A DNA stretch of 64,000 bases from Achromobacter sp. UMC46 (GCF_014170335.1 NZ_LZZS01000004.1:496001-560000), one strand, 5' to 3'; positions 8,373 to 16,671 are shown, counted from the first letter of the stretch. Program-made: numbers and translations. The notes: generated by a model not told the origin, from the letters alone.

Positions 8373-9431
8373 ATGTTCAAGACCCTGAGCTCTTCCAACC
8401 GGCTGCGCCTGACCGCGGCGATCCTGGTGATCGCTGCGTTGGCCGGCGCCGTCGCGCTGATGCGCGGCAAGGATGCCCAAAGCAGCGAAGCCGCGCCCGC
8501 CAAGACGGTGGCGTCCGCCGCGCCGGCCGCCGCCGTGGCCGCGCCTGCCGCCATGCCGGCCAGCCGGCCGCCCGCGATCGCGACGCTGGGCGCCGTGCAG
8601 GTGGACCGCGATGAACTGCTGCGCCAGCTGCAAGCGATGCCGCCGCAGGCGCGCGCGCAGCTGAAGGAGAACCGGGCCGGTCTGGACCAATGGCTGCGTG
8701 CGCGCCTGGCCGAAAAGGCCTTGATCGAGCAGGCGCGCGCGCAGGGCTGGCAGGACAAGCCGGAAATCAAGCGGGCGTTCCAGGCAGCGCAGGAAAGGAT
8801 CGTGATGCAAAGCTACCTGGAATCGGTCAGCCGGGCGCCGGACGATTATCCGGCCCAGGCCGATCTGCTGGCCGCCTATGAACGCGCCAAGCCGCAACTG
8901 GCGGAGCCGGCCCGATACCGGGTCAGCCAGATCTTCCTGCCTGCTGCCCTGGGCGATGCCGACGCGGTGGCCGCGGCGCGCAAGCAGGCCCAAGACCTGG
9001 TCAAGCGGGCCCAGGCGCCCAAGGCGGATTTCGCCGCCCTGGCGCAGAACTTTTCTCGCGACGACACCTCGCGTGCGCAAGGCGGCGATATCGGTTTCGT
9101 GCCGCTGGCGCAACTGATGCCCGAGATGCGTCCCGTGATCGAGCAGACGAAGGAAGGCGAGGTGTCGGCGCCAGTGCAGTCGGCGGCGGGGTTCCACATC
9201 CTGAAGCTGTCCGCATTCCGCGCGGCCGGCGTCACACCATTCGATCAAGTGAAGGACGAGCTGCGCGCGGCTCTGCGCTCGCAACGTCAGGAACTGGCCG
9301 CGCGGGCCTACATGGAGGGCTTGTTGAATGCCGGTACCGTCAGCATCGATGGCGCGGCCCTCAACGCCGCATTCGAGCAAACCGCGGCCGTCCCGGCGGC
9401 AAGCAGCCCGGCCGTCGCCCGCGTCCAGTGA
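8373..9431 (+). CDS. Parvulin-type peptidyl-prolyl cis-trans isomerase
   Basis: The 352-residue protein has an N-terminal membrane anchor (about 11-29), an Ala/Pro-rich linker, a SurA-like N-terminal helical part (about 75-165) and a PpiC/rotamase domain at about 180-275 with the family landmarks YRVSQIFL, GGDIGFV and GFHILKL. It would act on the periplasmic side as a chaperone/isomerase for exported proteins. As the last gene of the TPS cluster it may hold the TpsA cargo or the barrel proteins unfolded. The antitoxin reading frame overlaps its last ~100 bases. Confidence 0.9.
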   Translation: MFKTLSSSNRLRLTAAILVIAALAGAVALMRGKDAQSSEAAPAKTVASAAPAAAVAAPAAMPASRPPAIATLGAVQVDRDELLRQLQAMPPQARAQLKENRAGLDQWLRARLAEKALIEQARAQGWQDKPEIKRAFQAAQERIVMQSYLESVSRAPDDYPAQADLLAAYERAKPQLAEPARYRVSQIFLPAALGDADAVAAARKQAQDLVKRAQAPKADFAALAQNFSRDDTSRAQGGDIGFVPLAQLMPEMRPVIEQTKEGEVSAPVQSAAGFHILKLSAFRAAGVTPFDQVKDELRAALRSQRQELAARAYMEGLLNAGTVSIDGAALNAAFEQTAAVPAASSPAVARVQ

Positions 9432-9864
9432 CTGGCCGGCGCCGCGCGCGGCACCCGCCATTGCACAGGTGCTGGATGCGCAGTTGAAGCTAGCGCTGGG
9501 CGACGCCGGGCCGCCCGCCAGCCTGCAATGCGCGGGGGCGCTGCTTCAGGCCCTGCGCCAGACCTATCCCGACGGGGCGGGGCGATGGTTCGCGCTGGTG
9601 CCCGAGCAGGCGCCGGTCCGCGCCAGGGACACCTCGCGCGAATCGGGGCTGGACGTATCCGACCTGCGTGTGCTGTACCGCGCGTTGCGGGTGACGTGGC
9701 TGGCCGAACTGGTGTTCGGCGGCCGCGAGCAAGCGCGCCAGTGGCTATGCAGCCCCAAGCGGCGCTTGCTGGGACGGGTGCCTTTGCTGCTATGCCAGCA
9801 CGGGCGCCACGCGGCGGCGATCGAAGAATGGCTCGTCAACATCGATGAAGGAAACGGCCCATGA
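9328..9864 (+). CDS. Xre/MbcA/ParS-type antitoxin with DUF2384 toxin-binding domain
   Basis: The protein is up to 178 residues. The C-terminal half (about 115-178) matches the toxin-binding domain of RES-associated antitoxins: AELVFGGREQARQWL, a LGRVPLLLC segment and a final EEWLVNIDEG. The N-terminal 40 residues are low-complexity and overlap the isomerase gene. I give the ATG at 9328 because GGAGGG sits 8 bases upstream, but a GTG at 9469 is the best start that avoids overlap. It would neutralise the RES protein encoded immediately downstream and may repress the pair; a clear helix-turn-helix is not obvious to me. Confidence 0.7.
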   Translation: MPVPSASMARPSTPHSSKPRPSRRQAARPSPASSDWPAPRAAPAIAQVLDAQLKLALGDAGPPASLQCAGALLQALRQTYPDGAGRWFALVPEQAPVRARDTSRESGLDVSDLRVLYRALRVTWLAELVFGGREQARQWLCSPKRRLLGRVPLLLCQHGRHAAAIEEWLVNIDEGNGP

Positions 9865-10358
9865 TTGCGCTTTGGCGCTTGAGCAACAGCCAGGACCTGC
9901 AGCCTCGGGCCCGGCCGGCGGGGCGCTGGCATGGCGCGGGCGCGCCGGTGGTGGTGCTGGACGCCAATCCGGCCGCGGCCGTGTTCGCGCGGCTGGCCCT
10001 GTCCGAGGTGGCGCACCCCCGGGCCTTGCCCAGCCATTACTTCCTGTTGGGAGTGATGGCGCCGGACCACGCCGTCAGCGACGCGGTCCCGCCCCTGCAT
10101 TGGGAAACCGACCAGCCGGCGACGCGCGCGGTCGGCAATGCGTGGCTGGCGCGCGGCGAAACGCTGCTGCTTCGGGTGCCGTCCGCTGCGGGCGGCATCC
10201 AGTACCTGCTTAACGCCGCGCATCCGCATTTGGCGCAATGCCAGATCGTGTCGTCGGTGGCGTATCCCTACGCGCCTCACCTGGCCGGGATCGACGGCGC
10301 GGTGCAGGACGGCGCCGGGTGGCTGGTCGCGGCGGGGGGCGACGGCACGCGGGACTAG
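9861..10358 (+). CDS. RES-domain toxin-like protein, key residues altered
   Basis: The 165-residue protein starts inside the antitoxin stop (ATGA overlap), the normal arrangement for Xre-RES modules. RES toxins degrade NAD+. The family GRW motif is present at 21-23 (GRWHGAGAPVV) and a Ser lies in RVPSAAGG. By my manual alignment, however, the conserved Tyr after the PVV strand is Val32 and the conserved Glu of the following helix is Ala43. The usual LINP.HP motif is LLNAAHP. It may therefore be weak, inactive or changed in activity. A GC-rich hairpin follows before pdxY. Confidence 0.75.
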   Translation: MIALWRLSNSQDLQPRARPAGRWHGAGAPVVVLDANPAAAVFARLALSEVAHPRALPSHYFLLGVMAPDHAVSDAVPPLHWETDQPATRAVGNAWLARGETLLLRVPSAAGGIQYLLNAAHPHLAQCQIVSSVAYPYAPHLAGIDGAVQDGAGWLVAAGGDGTRD

Positions 10359-10367
10359 AATGGTGCA

Positions 10368-10388
10368 GCTCCGGCGCTGCGCCGGAGC
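10368..10388 (+). other. GC-rich hairpin between RES gene and pdxY
   Basis: A perfect 9-bp stem (10368-10376 with 10380-10388) closes a 3-nt loop ten bases after the RES stop. There is no T tract, so it may only partly end transcription. Confidence 0.4.
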
Positions 10389-10417
10389 GCAACCCGTTCC
10401 TGTCAGGAGCCCGCCGT

Positions 10418-11281
10418 ATGACCGCAATCTCCGCTGCCCCCGCGCCGGGCGCAGCGTTGCCCGCCTACACCGCGCAGGTGGACATCGTTTCGATCCAGTC
10501 CCAAGTTGTCTACGGCTATGTCGGCAACAACGCCGCCATGCCGGTCTTCCGCCGCGCGGGCCTGCGCGCCATCGCGGTGCCCACCGTCATCCTGAGCAAT
10601 ACGCCGCACTACCCGACGCTGCACGGCGGCGCGGTGCCGCTGGATTGGTTCGAAGGCCTGTTGAAGGGGCTGGACGAGCGCGGGGTGACCAAGGTGGCCC
10701 GCGCGGTCGTCTGCGGCTACCTGGGCCAGCCGGGGCAGGCAGACCTGCTGGCGCGCTGGCTGCCGGCGTTGCGCGCCGCGCGCCCGGACCTGCGCGTGCA
10801 TATCGACCCGGTGATGGGCGACCGCAACGACGGCCTGTACGTAGACGCCGGGCTGGTCGCGCAGTACCGCGGCCTGCTGGTGCCGCTGGCCGACGGCATG
10901 ACGCCGAACCACTTTGAACTGGAACTGCTGGTCGGCCGTCCCCTGGCGTCCATCGACGACGTGGTGGCGGCGGCGCGCGAACTCATCGCGCAGGGCCCCG
11001 AATGGATCGTCGTGACCAGCGCCGCCCCGATGGCGGCCGCCCCCGGCACGTTGCAGCTGGCGGTCGTGACGCGGGACAAGGCCAGCGTCGTCACGCATCC
11101 CGAAATCGCCATTCCGCCGTCGGTGCACGGCACGGGCGACGTGTTCATGGCCAGCCTGACGGCCAAGCTGCTGACGGGGCAGGACCTGCCCGAAGCGGTG
11201 CGCGAGGCCGCGGCCCAGGTCACGGCCACGCTGGAGCGCACGCGCGAGCTGGCATGGGAAGAGCTGGCCGTGGAAGACTAG
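10418..11281 (+). CDS. pdxY: Pyridoxal kinase PdxY
   Basis: The 287-residue protein matches the PdxY/PdxK ribokinase-like family, which phosphorylates pyridoxal in vitamin B6 salvage. Landmarks are SIQSQVVYGYVGNNAA near the N-terminus, DPVMGDRNDGLYV, TPNHFELELL and the anion-hole/catalytic HGTGDVFMA near residue 235, where the Asp acts as base. I chose the ATG at 10418, preceded by CAGGAG, rather than an in-frame start 180 bases upstream that would overlap the RES gene. It is monocistronic, with a terminator after it. Confidence 0.93.
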   Translation: MTAISAAPAPGAALPAYTAQVDIVSIQSQVVYGYVGNNAAMPVFRRAGLRAIAVPTVILSNTPHYPTLHGGAVPLDWFEGLLKGLDERGVTKVARAVVCGYLGQPGQADLLARWLPALRAARPDLRVHIDPVMGDRNDGLYVDAGLVAQYRGLLVPLADGMTPNHFELELLVGRPLASIDDVVAAARELIAQGPEWIVVTSAAPMAAAPGTLQLAVVTRDKASVVTHPEIAIPPSVHGTGDVFMASLTAKLLTGQDLPEAVREAAAQVTATLERTRELAWEELAVED

Positions 11282-11287
11282 GCGGAC

Positions 11288-11311
11288 AGGCCCCGTTCCC
11301 GGACGGGGCCT
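11288..11311. terminator. Bidirectional terminator between pdxY and cynS
   Basis: A perfect 9-bp stem (11288-11296 with 11303-11311) with a 6-nt loop lies between the convergent pdxY and cynS genes, 6 bp after the pdxY stop. The T runs on both sides are short. Confidence 0.65.
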
Positions 11312-11317
11312 TCGCCG

Positions 11318-11764
11318 TCAATACGTCTTGTAGGGCAGGAACTTGCCGCTCATCACGATCTGCACGCGGTCGCCCTTGGGGTCGGCTTCGCGCGACAAGT
11401 CCATCTTGAAGTCGATGGCGCTCATGATGCCGTCGCCGAATTCCTCGTTGATCAGCGCCTTGAACGTGGTGCCGTACACGTTGATCAATTCATAGAAGCG
11501 GTAGATCAGCGGGTCCGTGGGCACGGACGTGGGCAGCGATCCCTTGTACGGGACCACCTGCAGCTGCACGACAGCGTCGTCGGGCAGGTCCAGCACGCGC
11601 GCGGCGGCCAGGGCCTGTTCCTCGGTCAACGTCATCTGGCCCAGCAGCGCGGCCGTGGTCCATTCCTTGCTTTGGCCGACGGCTTCGGCGATGGCGGCCC
11701 ACCCCAGCTTCTTTTCCAGTTTGCGGGTGACGATCAGTTCGGTGACTTCAGCGCGGGACATCAT
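11318..11764 (-). CDS. cynS: Cyanate hydratase (cyanase)
   Basis: The 148-residue protein is close in length to E. coli CynS (156). Cyanase turns cyanate plus bicarbonate into ammonia and CO2. The catalytic triad is visible as Arg89, Glu92 (YRFYELINVYG) and Ser115 (GIMSAIDFKM), the same spacing as Arg96/Glu99/Ser122 of E. coli. The ATG at 11764 is preferred over a GTG at 11776 because an AGGAG sits 11 bases before it and abuts the GTG. It is the last gene of the transporter operon. No carbonic anhydrase gene (cynT) is present here. Confidence 0.95.
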   Translation of the reverse strand: MMSRAEVTELIVTRKLEKKLGWAAIAEAVGQSKEWTTAALLGQMTLTEEQALAAARVLDLPDDAVVQLQVVPYKGSLPTSVPTDPLIYRFYELINVYGTTFKALINEEFGDGIMSAIDFKMDLSREADPKGDRVQIVMSGKFLPYKTY

Positions 11765-11772
11765 GATGGGGT

Positions 11773-12567
11773 TCACTCCTTGTGGGATGCCTTGTCGACC
11801 AGGAAGTCGACGAGATGGTTGCGGATGTCGTAGTAGCGGGGTTCGTGGTGCAGGCTGGCCCGGGTCCGCTCTCGCGGCAGGTCCACGCTGACGGACTCGG
11901 CGATGCGGGCATAGGGGCCCGCGCTCATCAGCAGGATGCGGTCCGACAGCAGGATCGCTTCGTCCACATCATGCGTGATCATGAACACGGTCTGGCGCGT
12001 TTCCTGGACGATGGCGCGCAGTTCGTCCTGGATGGTGCCGCGGGTCAGCGCGTCCAGCGCGCCGAAAGGCTCGTCCAGCAGCAGCATCTTGGGCTGGATC
12101 GCGAATGCGCGGGCAATGCCCACGCGTTGCTTCATCCCGCCCGACAGCTCGCAGGGCTTCTTGTCGGCCGCCTGGGCCAGGCCGACCATGTCCAGATAGC
12201 GCAGGCTGTGCGCGCGAACCTGTTCGCGGCGGTACGACGGCCAGCGAGAGCGCACGCCGAATTCGACGTTCTGCAGCGCGGTCAGCCATGGCAGCAGCGC
12301 GTGCGCCTGGAACACCACGCCGCGTTCCAGCGACGGCCCCGCGATCTGGCGGCCGTCCATGATGACGACGCCCTCATGGGTGTCGTCGATGCCGGCCAGC
12401 ACGTTCAGGATGGTCGTCTTGCCGCAGCCCGAATGGCCGATCACGCACGCGAACTGGCCCTGTTCGATGGTGAAGCCGATGTTCTCGAAGACGGGCGGCT
12501 GGGGCTGCCCGTTGCGGCCCGGGTACCGCTTGCCCAGGCCTTCTATCTGCAGGAAAGATTGGCTCAT
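11773..12567 (-). CDS. ABC transporter ATP-binding protein, cyanate/nitrate type
   Basis: The 264-residue ATPase has Walker A GHSGCGKTT (near 42-50), signature LSGGMKQRVGIARA, Walker B LLLDEPFGALD and the switch histidine in MITHDVDEA. It is of the NrtD/SsuB/TauB class. Encoded between the permease and cyanase genes, it should energise uptake of cyanate or a related anion. Spacing to both neighbours is only a few bases, so this is one operon. Confidence 0.92.
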   Translation of the reverse strand: MSQSFLQIEGLGKRYPGRNGQPQPPVFENIGFTIEQGQFACVIGHSGCGKTTILNVLAGIDDTHEGVVIMDGRQIAGPSLERGVVFQAHALLPWLTALQNVEFGVRSRWPSYRREQVRAHSLRYLDMVGLAQAADKKPCELSGGMKQRVGIARAFAIQPKMLLLDEPFGALDALTRGTIQDELRAIVQETRQTVFMITHDVDEAILLSDRILLMSAGPYARIAESVSVDLPRERTRASLHHEPRYYDIRNHLVDFLVDKASHKE

Positions 12568-12571
12568 GGCG

Positions 12572-13414
12572 TCATTCCCGGTAGCTGACCAGCCGCGCGG
12601 CGCGCGCCAGCAGCGTGTCCAGCAGCATGCCGATCAGGCCGATGAAGAGAATCGCGCAGATGATGTTTGCGATGGACAGGTTGTTCCATTCGTTCCAGAC
12701 AAAGTAGCCGATGCCGGTGCCGCCAATCAGCATTTCCGCCGCCACGATCACCAGCCAGGCGATGCCTACCGATATCCGCATGCCCGTCATGATGGTGGGT
12801 GCGGCCGCAGGCAGGACCACCTGCAGCGCGGTGCGCAGGCGCGACACTTCCAGCGTGCGCGCCACGTTCAGCCAGTCCTGCCGCACGGCGCCCACGCCAA
12901 AGGCGGTATTCACCAGCATCGGCCACAGCGAGCAGATGAAGATGACGAAGATGGCGGACGTGTCGGCGTCCTTGATGGTGTAGAGCGCAAGCGGCATCCA
13001 CGCCAGCGGCGAGATCGGTTTCAGCACCTGGATGAAGGGATCGAAGGCGCGGTAGACGGTCTTCGACATGCCGATCAGAAAGCCCAGCGGTATCGCTACC
13101 AGCGCCGCCAGCCCGAAGCCCGTCAGCACGCGCGCCACCGAATAGGCCAGCTGCACGCCGATGCCCTTGTCGTTGGGGCCGCGGTCGTAGAACGGGTCTT
13201 GCAGGTGGCGCCACAGTTGCGCGCCCACGTCAGCCGGCCCGGGGAACGGCGTCTTCGATCCGCTGGCCGCGGCTTTGCCGACCAGCGCGGCATAGGCCGG
13301 GTCCACCGTCGCGCCGCCCGTGTCGGGGCGGGTGGCGACGTGCCACAGCAGCAGGAAGGCCAGGAACAGCGCGATGGACAGGAATGCGGCCCGCCAATGT
13401 TGCACGGACCGCAT
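12572..13414 (-). CDS. ABC transporter permease, cyanate/nitrate type
   Basis: The 280-residue protein has about six membrane helices, beginning FLSIALFLAFLLLWHV, and a periplasmic loop before the second helix, as in NrtB/CynB permeases. The ATPase-coupling loop looks like EVSRLRTALQVVLPAAAPTIMTG (partly quoted), the EAA-type motif. The ATG at 13414 overlaps the stop of the binding-protein gene (TGATG), which fixes the start. Confidence 0.92.
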   Translation of the reverse strand: MRSVQHWRAAFLSIALFLAFLLLWHVATRPDTGGATVDPAYAALVGKAAASGSKTPFPGPADVGAQLWRHLQDPFYDRGPNDKGIGVQLAYSVARVLTGFGLAALVAIPLGFLIGMSKTVYRAFDPFIQVLKPISPLAWMPLALYTIKDADTSAIFVIFICSLWPMLVNTAFGVGAVRQDWLNVARTLEVSRLRTALQVVLPAAAPTIMTGMRISVGIAWLVIVAAEMLIGGTGIGYFVWNEWNNLSIANIICAILFIGLIGMLLDTLLARAARLVSYRE

Positions 13415-14760
13415 CAGGTCCTCCGGATCTTGAAGCTGGCCAGGTAGGCCTCGGGCTGGCTGGGGTCGAACGGCTTGCCCATGACGCTGAATGTCTTGGC
13501 AGTTTCGGCGGGCGCAGCCAGTCCGGCTTCGCGCATCAGGCGCACCGCATCGGTCGCCAGGAAGACCTCGCTTGCCACCTTCTGGTAATCCACGTCGCCC
13601 TTGACCTGGCCCCAGCGCTTCATCTGCGTCAGGATCCACACCGCGAACGACTGCCACGGCATGGGGTCGAAGTCGATGCGGTTGGGGTCGGTGAGCACCT
13701 TGCCCAGCCCATCGGCATAGGTGCCCGTCAACACCTGTTCCACTACCGTGACCGGCTGGTTCAGGTAGTTGGGCACGGCGATGGCGGCGGCGATTTCCTT
13801 GCGGTGTTCGGGCGCGCGGGCGTAGGCCGTGGCTTCGATGATGGCCTTCAACAGCGCCTGGTAGGTGTTGGGCATCGTCGTTACGAATTCCTTGCTGGCC
13901 GAGAACGCGCAGCAGGGGTGGCCGTCCCAGATCGCCTTGGACAGCGTGTGGATGAAACCCACGCCGTCGTAGACCGCACGCTGGTTCACCGGGTCGGGAG
14001 CCAGGAAGCCGTCGATGTTGTCGGCGCGCAGGTTGGCCACCATTTCAGGTGGCGGCACGGAACGGATCTGCACGTCGGTATCGGGGTCGAGCCCGTGTTC
14101 GGCCAGGTAGTAGCGCAACAGGTAGTTGTGCATGGAATAGTCGAACGGCACCGCGAACTTGAAGCCTTTCCAGTCCTTCGGGTCGCGCCGGTCCTTGTGC
14201 TTCATGGACAGGGTGATGGCCTGGCCGTTGATGTTCTCCACGGCGGGCATCGTCCACGGCACGGCGCGGCTGGCGCCCACGCCCATCGAGATCGCCAGCG
14301 GCATCGGCGACAGCATGTGCGCGGCGTCGAACTCGCCCGACATGGCCTTGTCGCGGATCAGCGCCCAGCCGGCCGTCTTCACCACTTCCACGTCCAGCCC
14401 CTGCTTGGCGTAGAAGCCCATGGGGTGCGCCATGATGATGGGCGTGGCGCAGGTGATGGGAATGAAGCCGACCTTCAGTTTCTGCTTTTCCAGCGGGCCG
14501 GCGGATTGCGCGAAGGCGTCGCGCGCGGCGGCCAGCGGGAAGATCGACGCGATGGCGGCCATGGCGGTGCCGCTGCCCACCGCGCGCAGGAAGCGGCGGC
14601 GCAGCGCGTCTTGCGGGAAGAGGGCGCGCATCACCGCCTGCTCGACGGCGTTGTCCGCGGCGGATTGGCTGGCGCGCTCGTGCTCGGCTTTCGAGGCGTG
14701 GCGGCCGCAACCGCAGGCAAGACGGCTATCGGCGTCGAACGGATTGCTGAATAGGGACAT
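13414..14760 (-). CDS. Tat-exported ABC substrate-binding protein, CmpA/NrtA family
   Basis: The 448-residue protein is a NrtA/CmpA-type binding protein. A long N-terminal region holds a cysteine/histidine motif (ACGCGRHASKAEHER) and then a twin-arginine signal (ALRRRFLRAVGSG, about 52-64), hydrophobic core and FAQSAG cleavage region. The mature domain has the family-like KLKVGFIPITCATPIIMAHP. It should deliver cyanate, nitrate or bicarbonate-like anions to the permease; cynS in the same operon favours cyanate. The ATG at 14760 has a GGAG upstream. Confidence 0.9.
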   Translation of the reverse strand: MSLFSNPFDADSRLACGCGRHASKAEHERASQSAADNAVEQAVMRALFPQDALRRRFLRAVGSGTAMAAIASIFPLAAARDAFAQSAGPLEKQKLKVGFIPITCATPIIMAHPMGFYAKQGLDVEVVKTAGWALIRDKAMSGEFDAAHMLSPMPLAISMGVGASRAVPWTMPAVENINGQAITLSMKHKDRRDPKDWKGFKFAVPFDYSMHNYLLRYYLAEHGLDPDTDVQIRSVPPPEMVANLRADNIDGFLAPDPVNQRAVYDGVGFIHTLSKAIWDGHPCCAFSASKEFVTTMPNTYQALLKAIIEATAYARAPEHRKEIAAAIAVPNYLNQPVTVVEQVLTGTYADGLGKVLTDPNRIDFDPMPWQSFAVWILTQMKRWGQVKGDVDYQKVASEVFLATDAVRLMREAGLAAPAETAKTFSVMGKPFDPSQPEAYLASFKIRRT

Positions 14761-14839
14761 GGGATGGCTCCGGCCAGACTGGGTTGGAGCCATCATGGGG
14801 CCGGCCGCGCGCGGACGGTATCCCGGGTTCGACGATATG

Positions 14840-14861
14840 CGTGTAGTGCCCTTACTACGCG
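14840..14861. promoter_or_regulatory. Inverted repeat upstream of the cyanate transporter operon
   Basis: GTAGT at 14843-14847 and ACTAC at 14854-14858 form a perfect inverted pair with a 6-nt centre, extendable to 8 bp per arm with one mismatch. It lies about 80-100 bp upstream of the binding-protein ATG and downstream of the response-regulator stop, so it could be that regulator's binding site. The assignment is inference. Confidence 0.4.
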
Positions 14862-14908
14862 GTGCGCGTCGTGCGCTGCCTTGGTGCGCCGTTCGGCTGT
14901 GCGGGCGG

Positions 14909-15547
14909 CTAAGGCGCACCCAGCTGGTGCGTGTTGGCATAGGCCACCAGCTCCACCAGCGTGCGCACGCCGAGCTTCTCGAAAATGCGGCTGCGGTAAG
15001 TTGAAATCGTGTTGACGGACAGCGCCAGCTGTTCGCCGATGGCCGATACCGAGCGGCCCGCCACCAGCAGCTGCAAGACTTGGAATTCGCGGTTCGACAG
15101 CAGTTCGTGGGGCAGGCGCGAGCTGTCCTGGCGCACGGTCTGCGCCAGCAGTTCGGCCACGGCAGGCGTCACGTACATCTTGCCGGCGGCGGCGTTCGCC
15201 AGGGCGGCCAGCAATTCGTCGGGGTCGCAGCCCTTGTTCAGATAGGCGTGGGCGCCGGTGCGCAGGGCGCGCACGGCGAATTGCGTTTCGGGGTAGACGG
15301 ACAGCATCACGACGCCCAGCGACGGGTAGTCGGCGCGCACGGTCTTCAGCACATCCAGGCCGTCGCGTTCGCCCAGCGCCACGTCCAGCACCATGGCGTC
15401 GTAGCGGGCCTGGCGCAGGGCGCGCAAGGCGGAGGGCGCGTCGGCGGCTTCATGCACGAGGGCGACGCGCGGGTCTTCTTCCAGGATGCGGGCCAGGCCG
15501 CGGCGGATGATCAGGTGGTCATCGACGATAAGCAGGTTCAGGGCCAT
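14909..15547 (-). CDS. NarL/FixJ-family response regulator
   Basis: The 212-residue protein has an N-terminal receiver domain (LLIVDDH, phospho-acceptor Asp in DAMVLDVALG, conserved Lys in YLNKG) and a C-terminal LuxR-type helix-turn-helix (LSNREFQVLQLLVAGRS ... SVNTISTYRSRIFEKLGV). The start is the ATG at 15547, 8 bases after the stop of the kinase gene, so the two are co-transcribed. Lying directly upstream of the cyanate/nitrate-type transporter on the same strand, it is a candidate regulator of that operon. Confidence 0.92.
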   Translation of the reverse strand: MALNLLIVDDHLIIRRGLARILEEDPRVALVHEAADAPSALRALRQARYDAMVLDVALGERDGLDVLKTVRADYPSLGVVMLSVYPETQFAVRALRTGAHAYLNKGCDPDELLAALANAAAGKMYVTPAVAELLAQTVRQDSSRLPHELLSNREFQVLQLLVAGRSVSAIGEQLALSVNTISTYRSRIFEKLGVRTLVELVAYANTHQLGAP

Positions 15548-15555
15548 GTCGCGTG

Positions 15556-16671
15556 TCAGGTGGGGTTGAGGCGCAGGCGGGCACGCATGCCGGCCCCGGG
15601 GGCGCTGTCCAGTGCCAGTTCGCCGCCGATGCCTCGGGCGCGCTCGCGCATGCCCAGGATGCCGAAGGTGCGGGGGGCGTCGGGCAGCAGCATGCCGATG
15701 CCGTCGTCTTCCACGGTCAGCAGCAGGCCGTGGTCGCTCCAGGCGGCGCTGACGCTGACGCTGCGGGCGCGGGCGTGGCGCTGCACGTTGGTCAGCAGTT
15801 CCTGGACGATGCGGTAGACGGCGATTTCGGCATTGCGGTCCAGCCGGCGGCGTTCGGTGTCGGGCGGGCACAGGTAGCGGCATTGCAGGCCGGTGCGCGC
15901 CTGCACGTCTTGCAGCAGCGTTTCCAGCGCGGCCCACAGGCCAAGGTGGTCCAGGACGACGGGGCGAAGGTCGGTGAGGATGCGGCGGGTGGCGCCCATG
16001 GCGGTCTGGGTCACCTCCAGCATGCGGTCGACGTGGGTTTGCAAGGCGGGGGTGGCGGGCAGTTGCCGGCGCAGCCAGTTCAGGTCCAGTTGCAGGGCGG
16101 TGAACGAGGCGCCAAGATCGTCGTGGATATTGCGGGCGATGTGGGCGCGCTCTTCTTCGCGCAGGCTGGACAAATGCGAGGACAGGCGGCGCAGCGAGTC
16201 GTGGGCGTCGCTGAGTTCGGCGGTGCGTTCGCCGACGCGGCGTTCCAGTTCACGTTCGGTGCGCTTGCGGTCGGTGATGTCGGAAAAGGTGACGACGGCG
16301 CCGACGACTTCCTGGTCGTTCAGGATGGGGTAGGAGGCGTATTGGACGTCGAAGCAGGAGCCGTCGCGGCGCCAGAGCACTTCGTCGTCGACGCGTTCGC
16401 CGCGGCCTTCGCGGAAGGCCCGGAAGATGCGGCAGTCGTGGACGGGCATCAGGATGCGGTTGGCGTGCGAGTGGTGGATGAGGTAGTGCATGTTGCGCCC
16501 GACGACTTCGTCGGGCGTGTAGCCGAGCATGGCGGCGCCGGGGCCGTTGATGAAGATGCAGCGGCCGCGCAGGTCGATGCCGTAGATGCCTTCGCCGGCG
16601 GACTCCAGAAGCATTTCCAGCTGCCGGCGCCAGGCGGCATGGTGCGAGAGGTGGTTCAGGTCCGCGAACAT
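15556..16671 (-). CDS. Cytosolic PAS histidine kinase (NarX/HPK7-like)
   Basis: The 371-residue protein has no membrane helix. A PAS domain (about 15-135, with SAGEGIYGIDLRGRCIFING) is followed by a coiled linker, a HisKA_3 dimerisation segment with the phospho-acceptor His in ARNIHDDLGA and a HATPase domain (ELLTNVQRHARA, EDDGIGM, GILGMRERARGIGG). It should phosphorylate the adjacent response regulator in answer to a cytoplasmic signal. I chose the ATG at 16671; an in-frame ATG at 16698, with a GGGGCCGGG before it, is an equal alternative. Confidence 0.9.
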   Translation of the reverse strand: MFADLNHLSHHAAWRRQLEMLLESAGEGIYGIDLRGRCIFINGPGAAMLGYTPDEVVGRNMHYLIHHSHANRILMPVHDCRIFRAFREGRGERVDDEVLWRRDGSCFDVQYASYPILNDQEVVGAVVTFSDITDRKRTERELERRVGERTAELSDAHDSLRRLSSHLSSLREEERAHIARNIHDDLGASFTALQLDLNWLRRQLPATPALQTHVDRMLEVTQTAMGATRRILTDLRPVVLDHLGLWAALETLLQDVQARTGLQCRYLCPPDTERRRLDRNAEIAVYRIVQELLTNVQRHARARSVSVSAAWSDHGLLLTVEDDGIGMLLPDAPRTFGILGMRERARGIGGELALDSAPGAGMRARLRLNPT

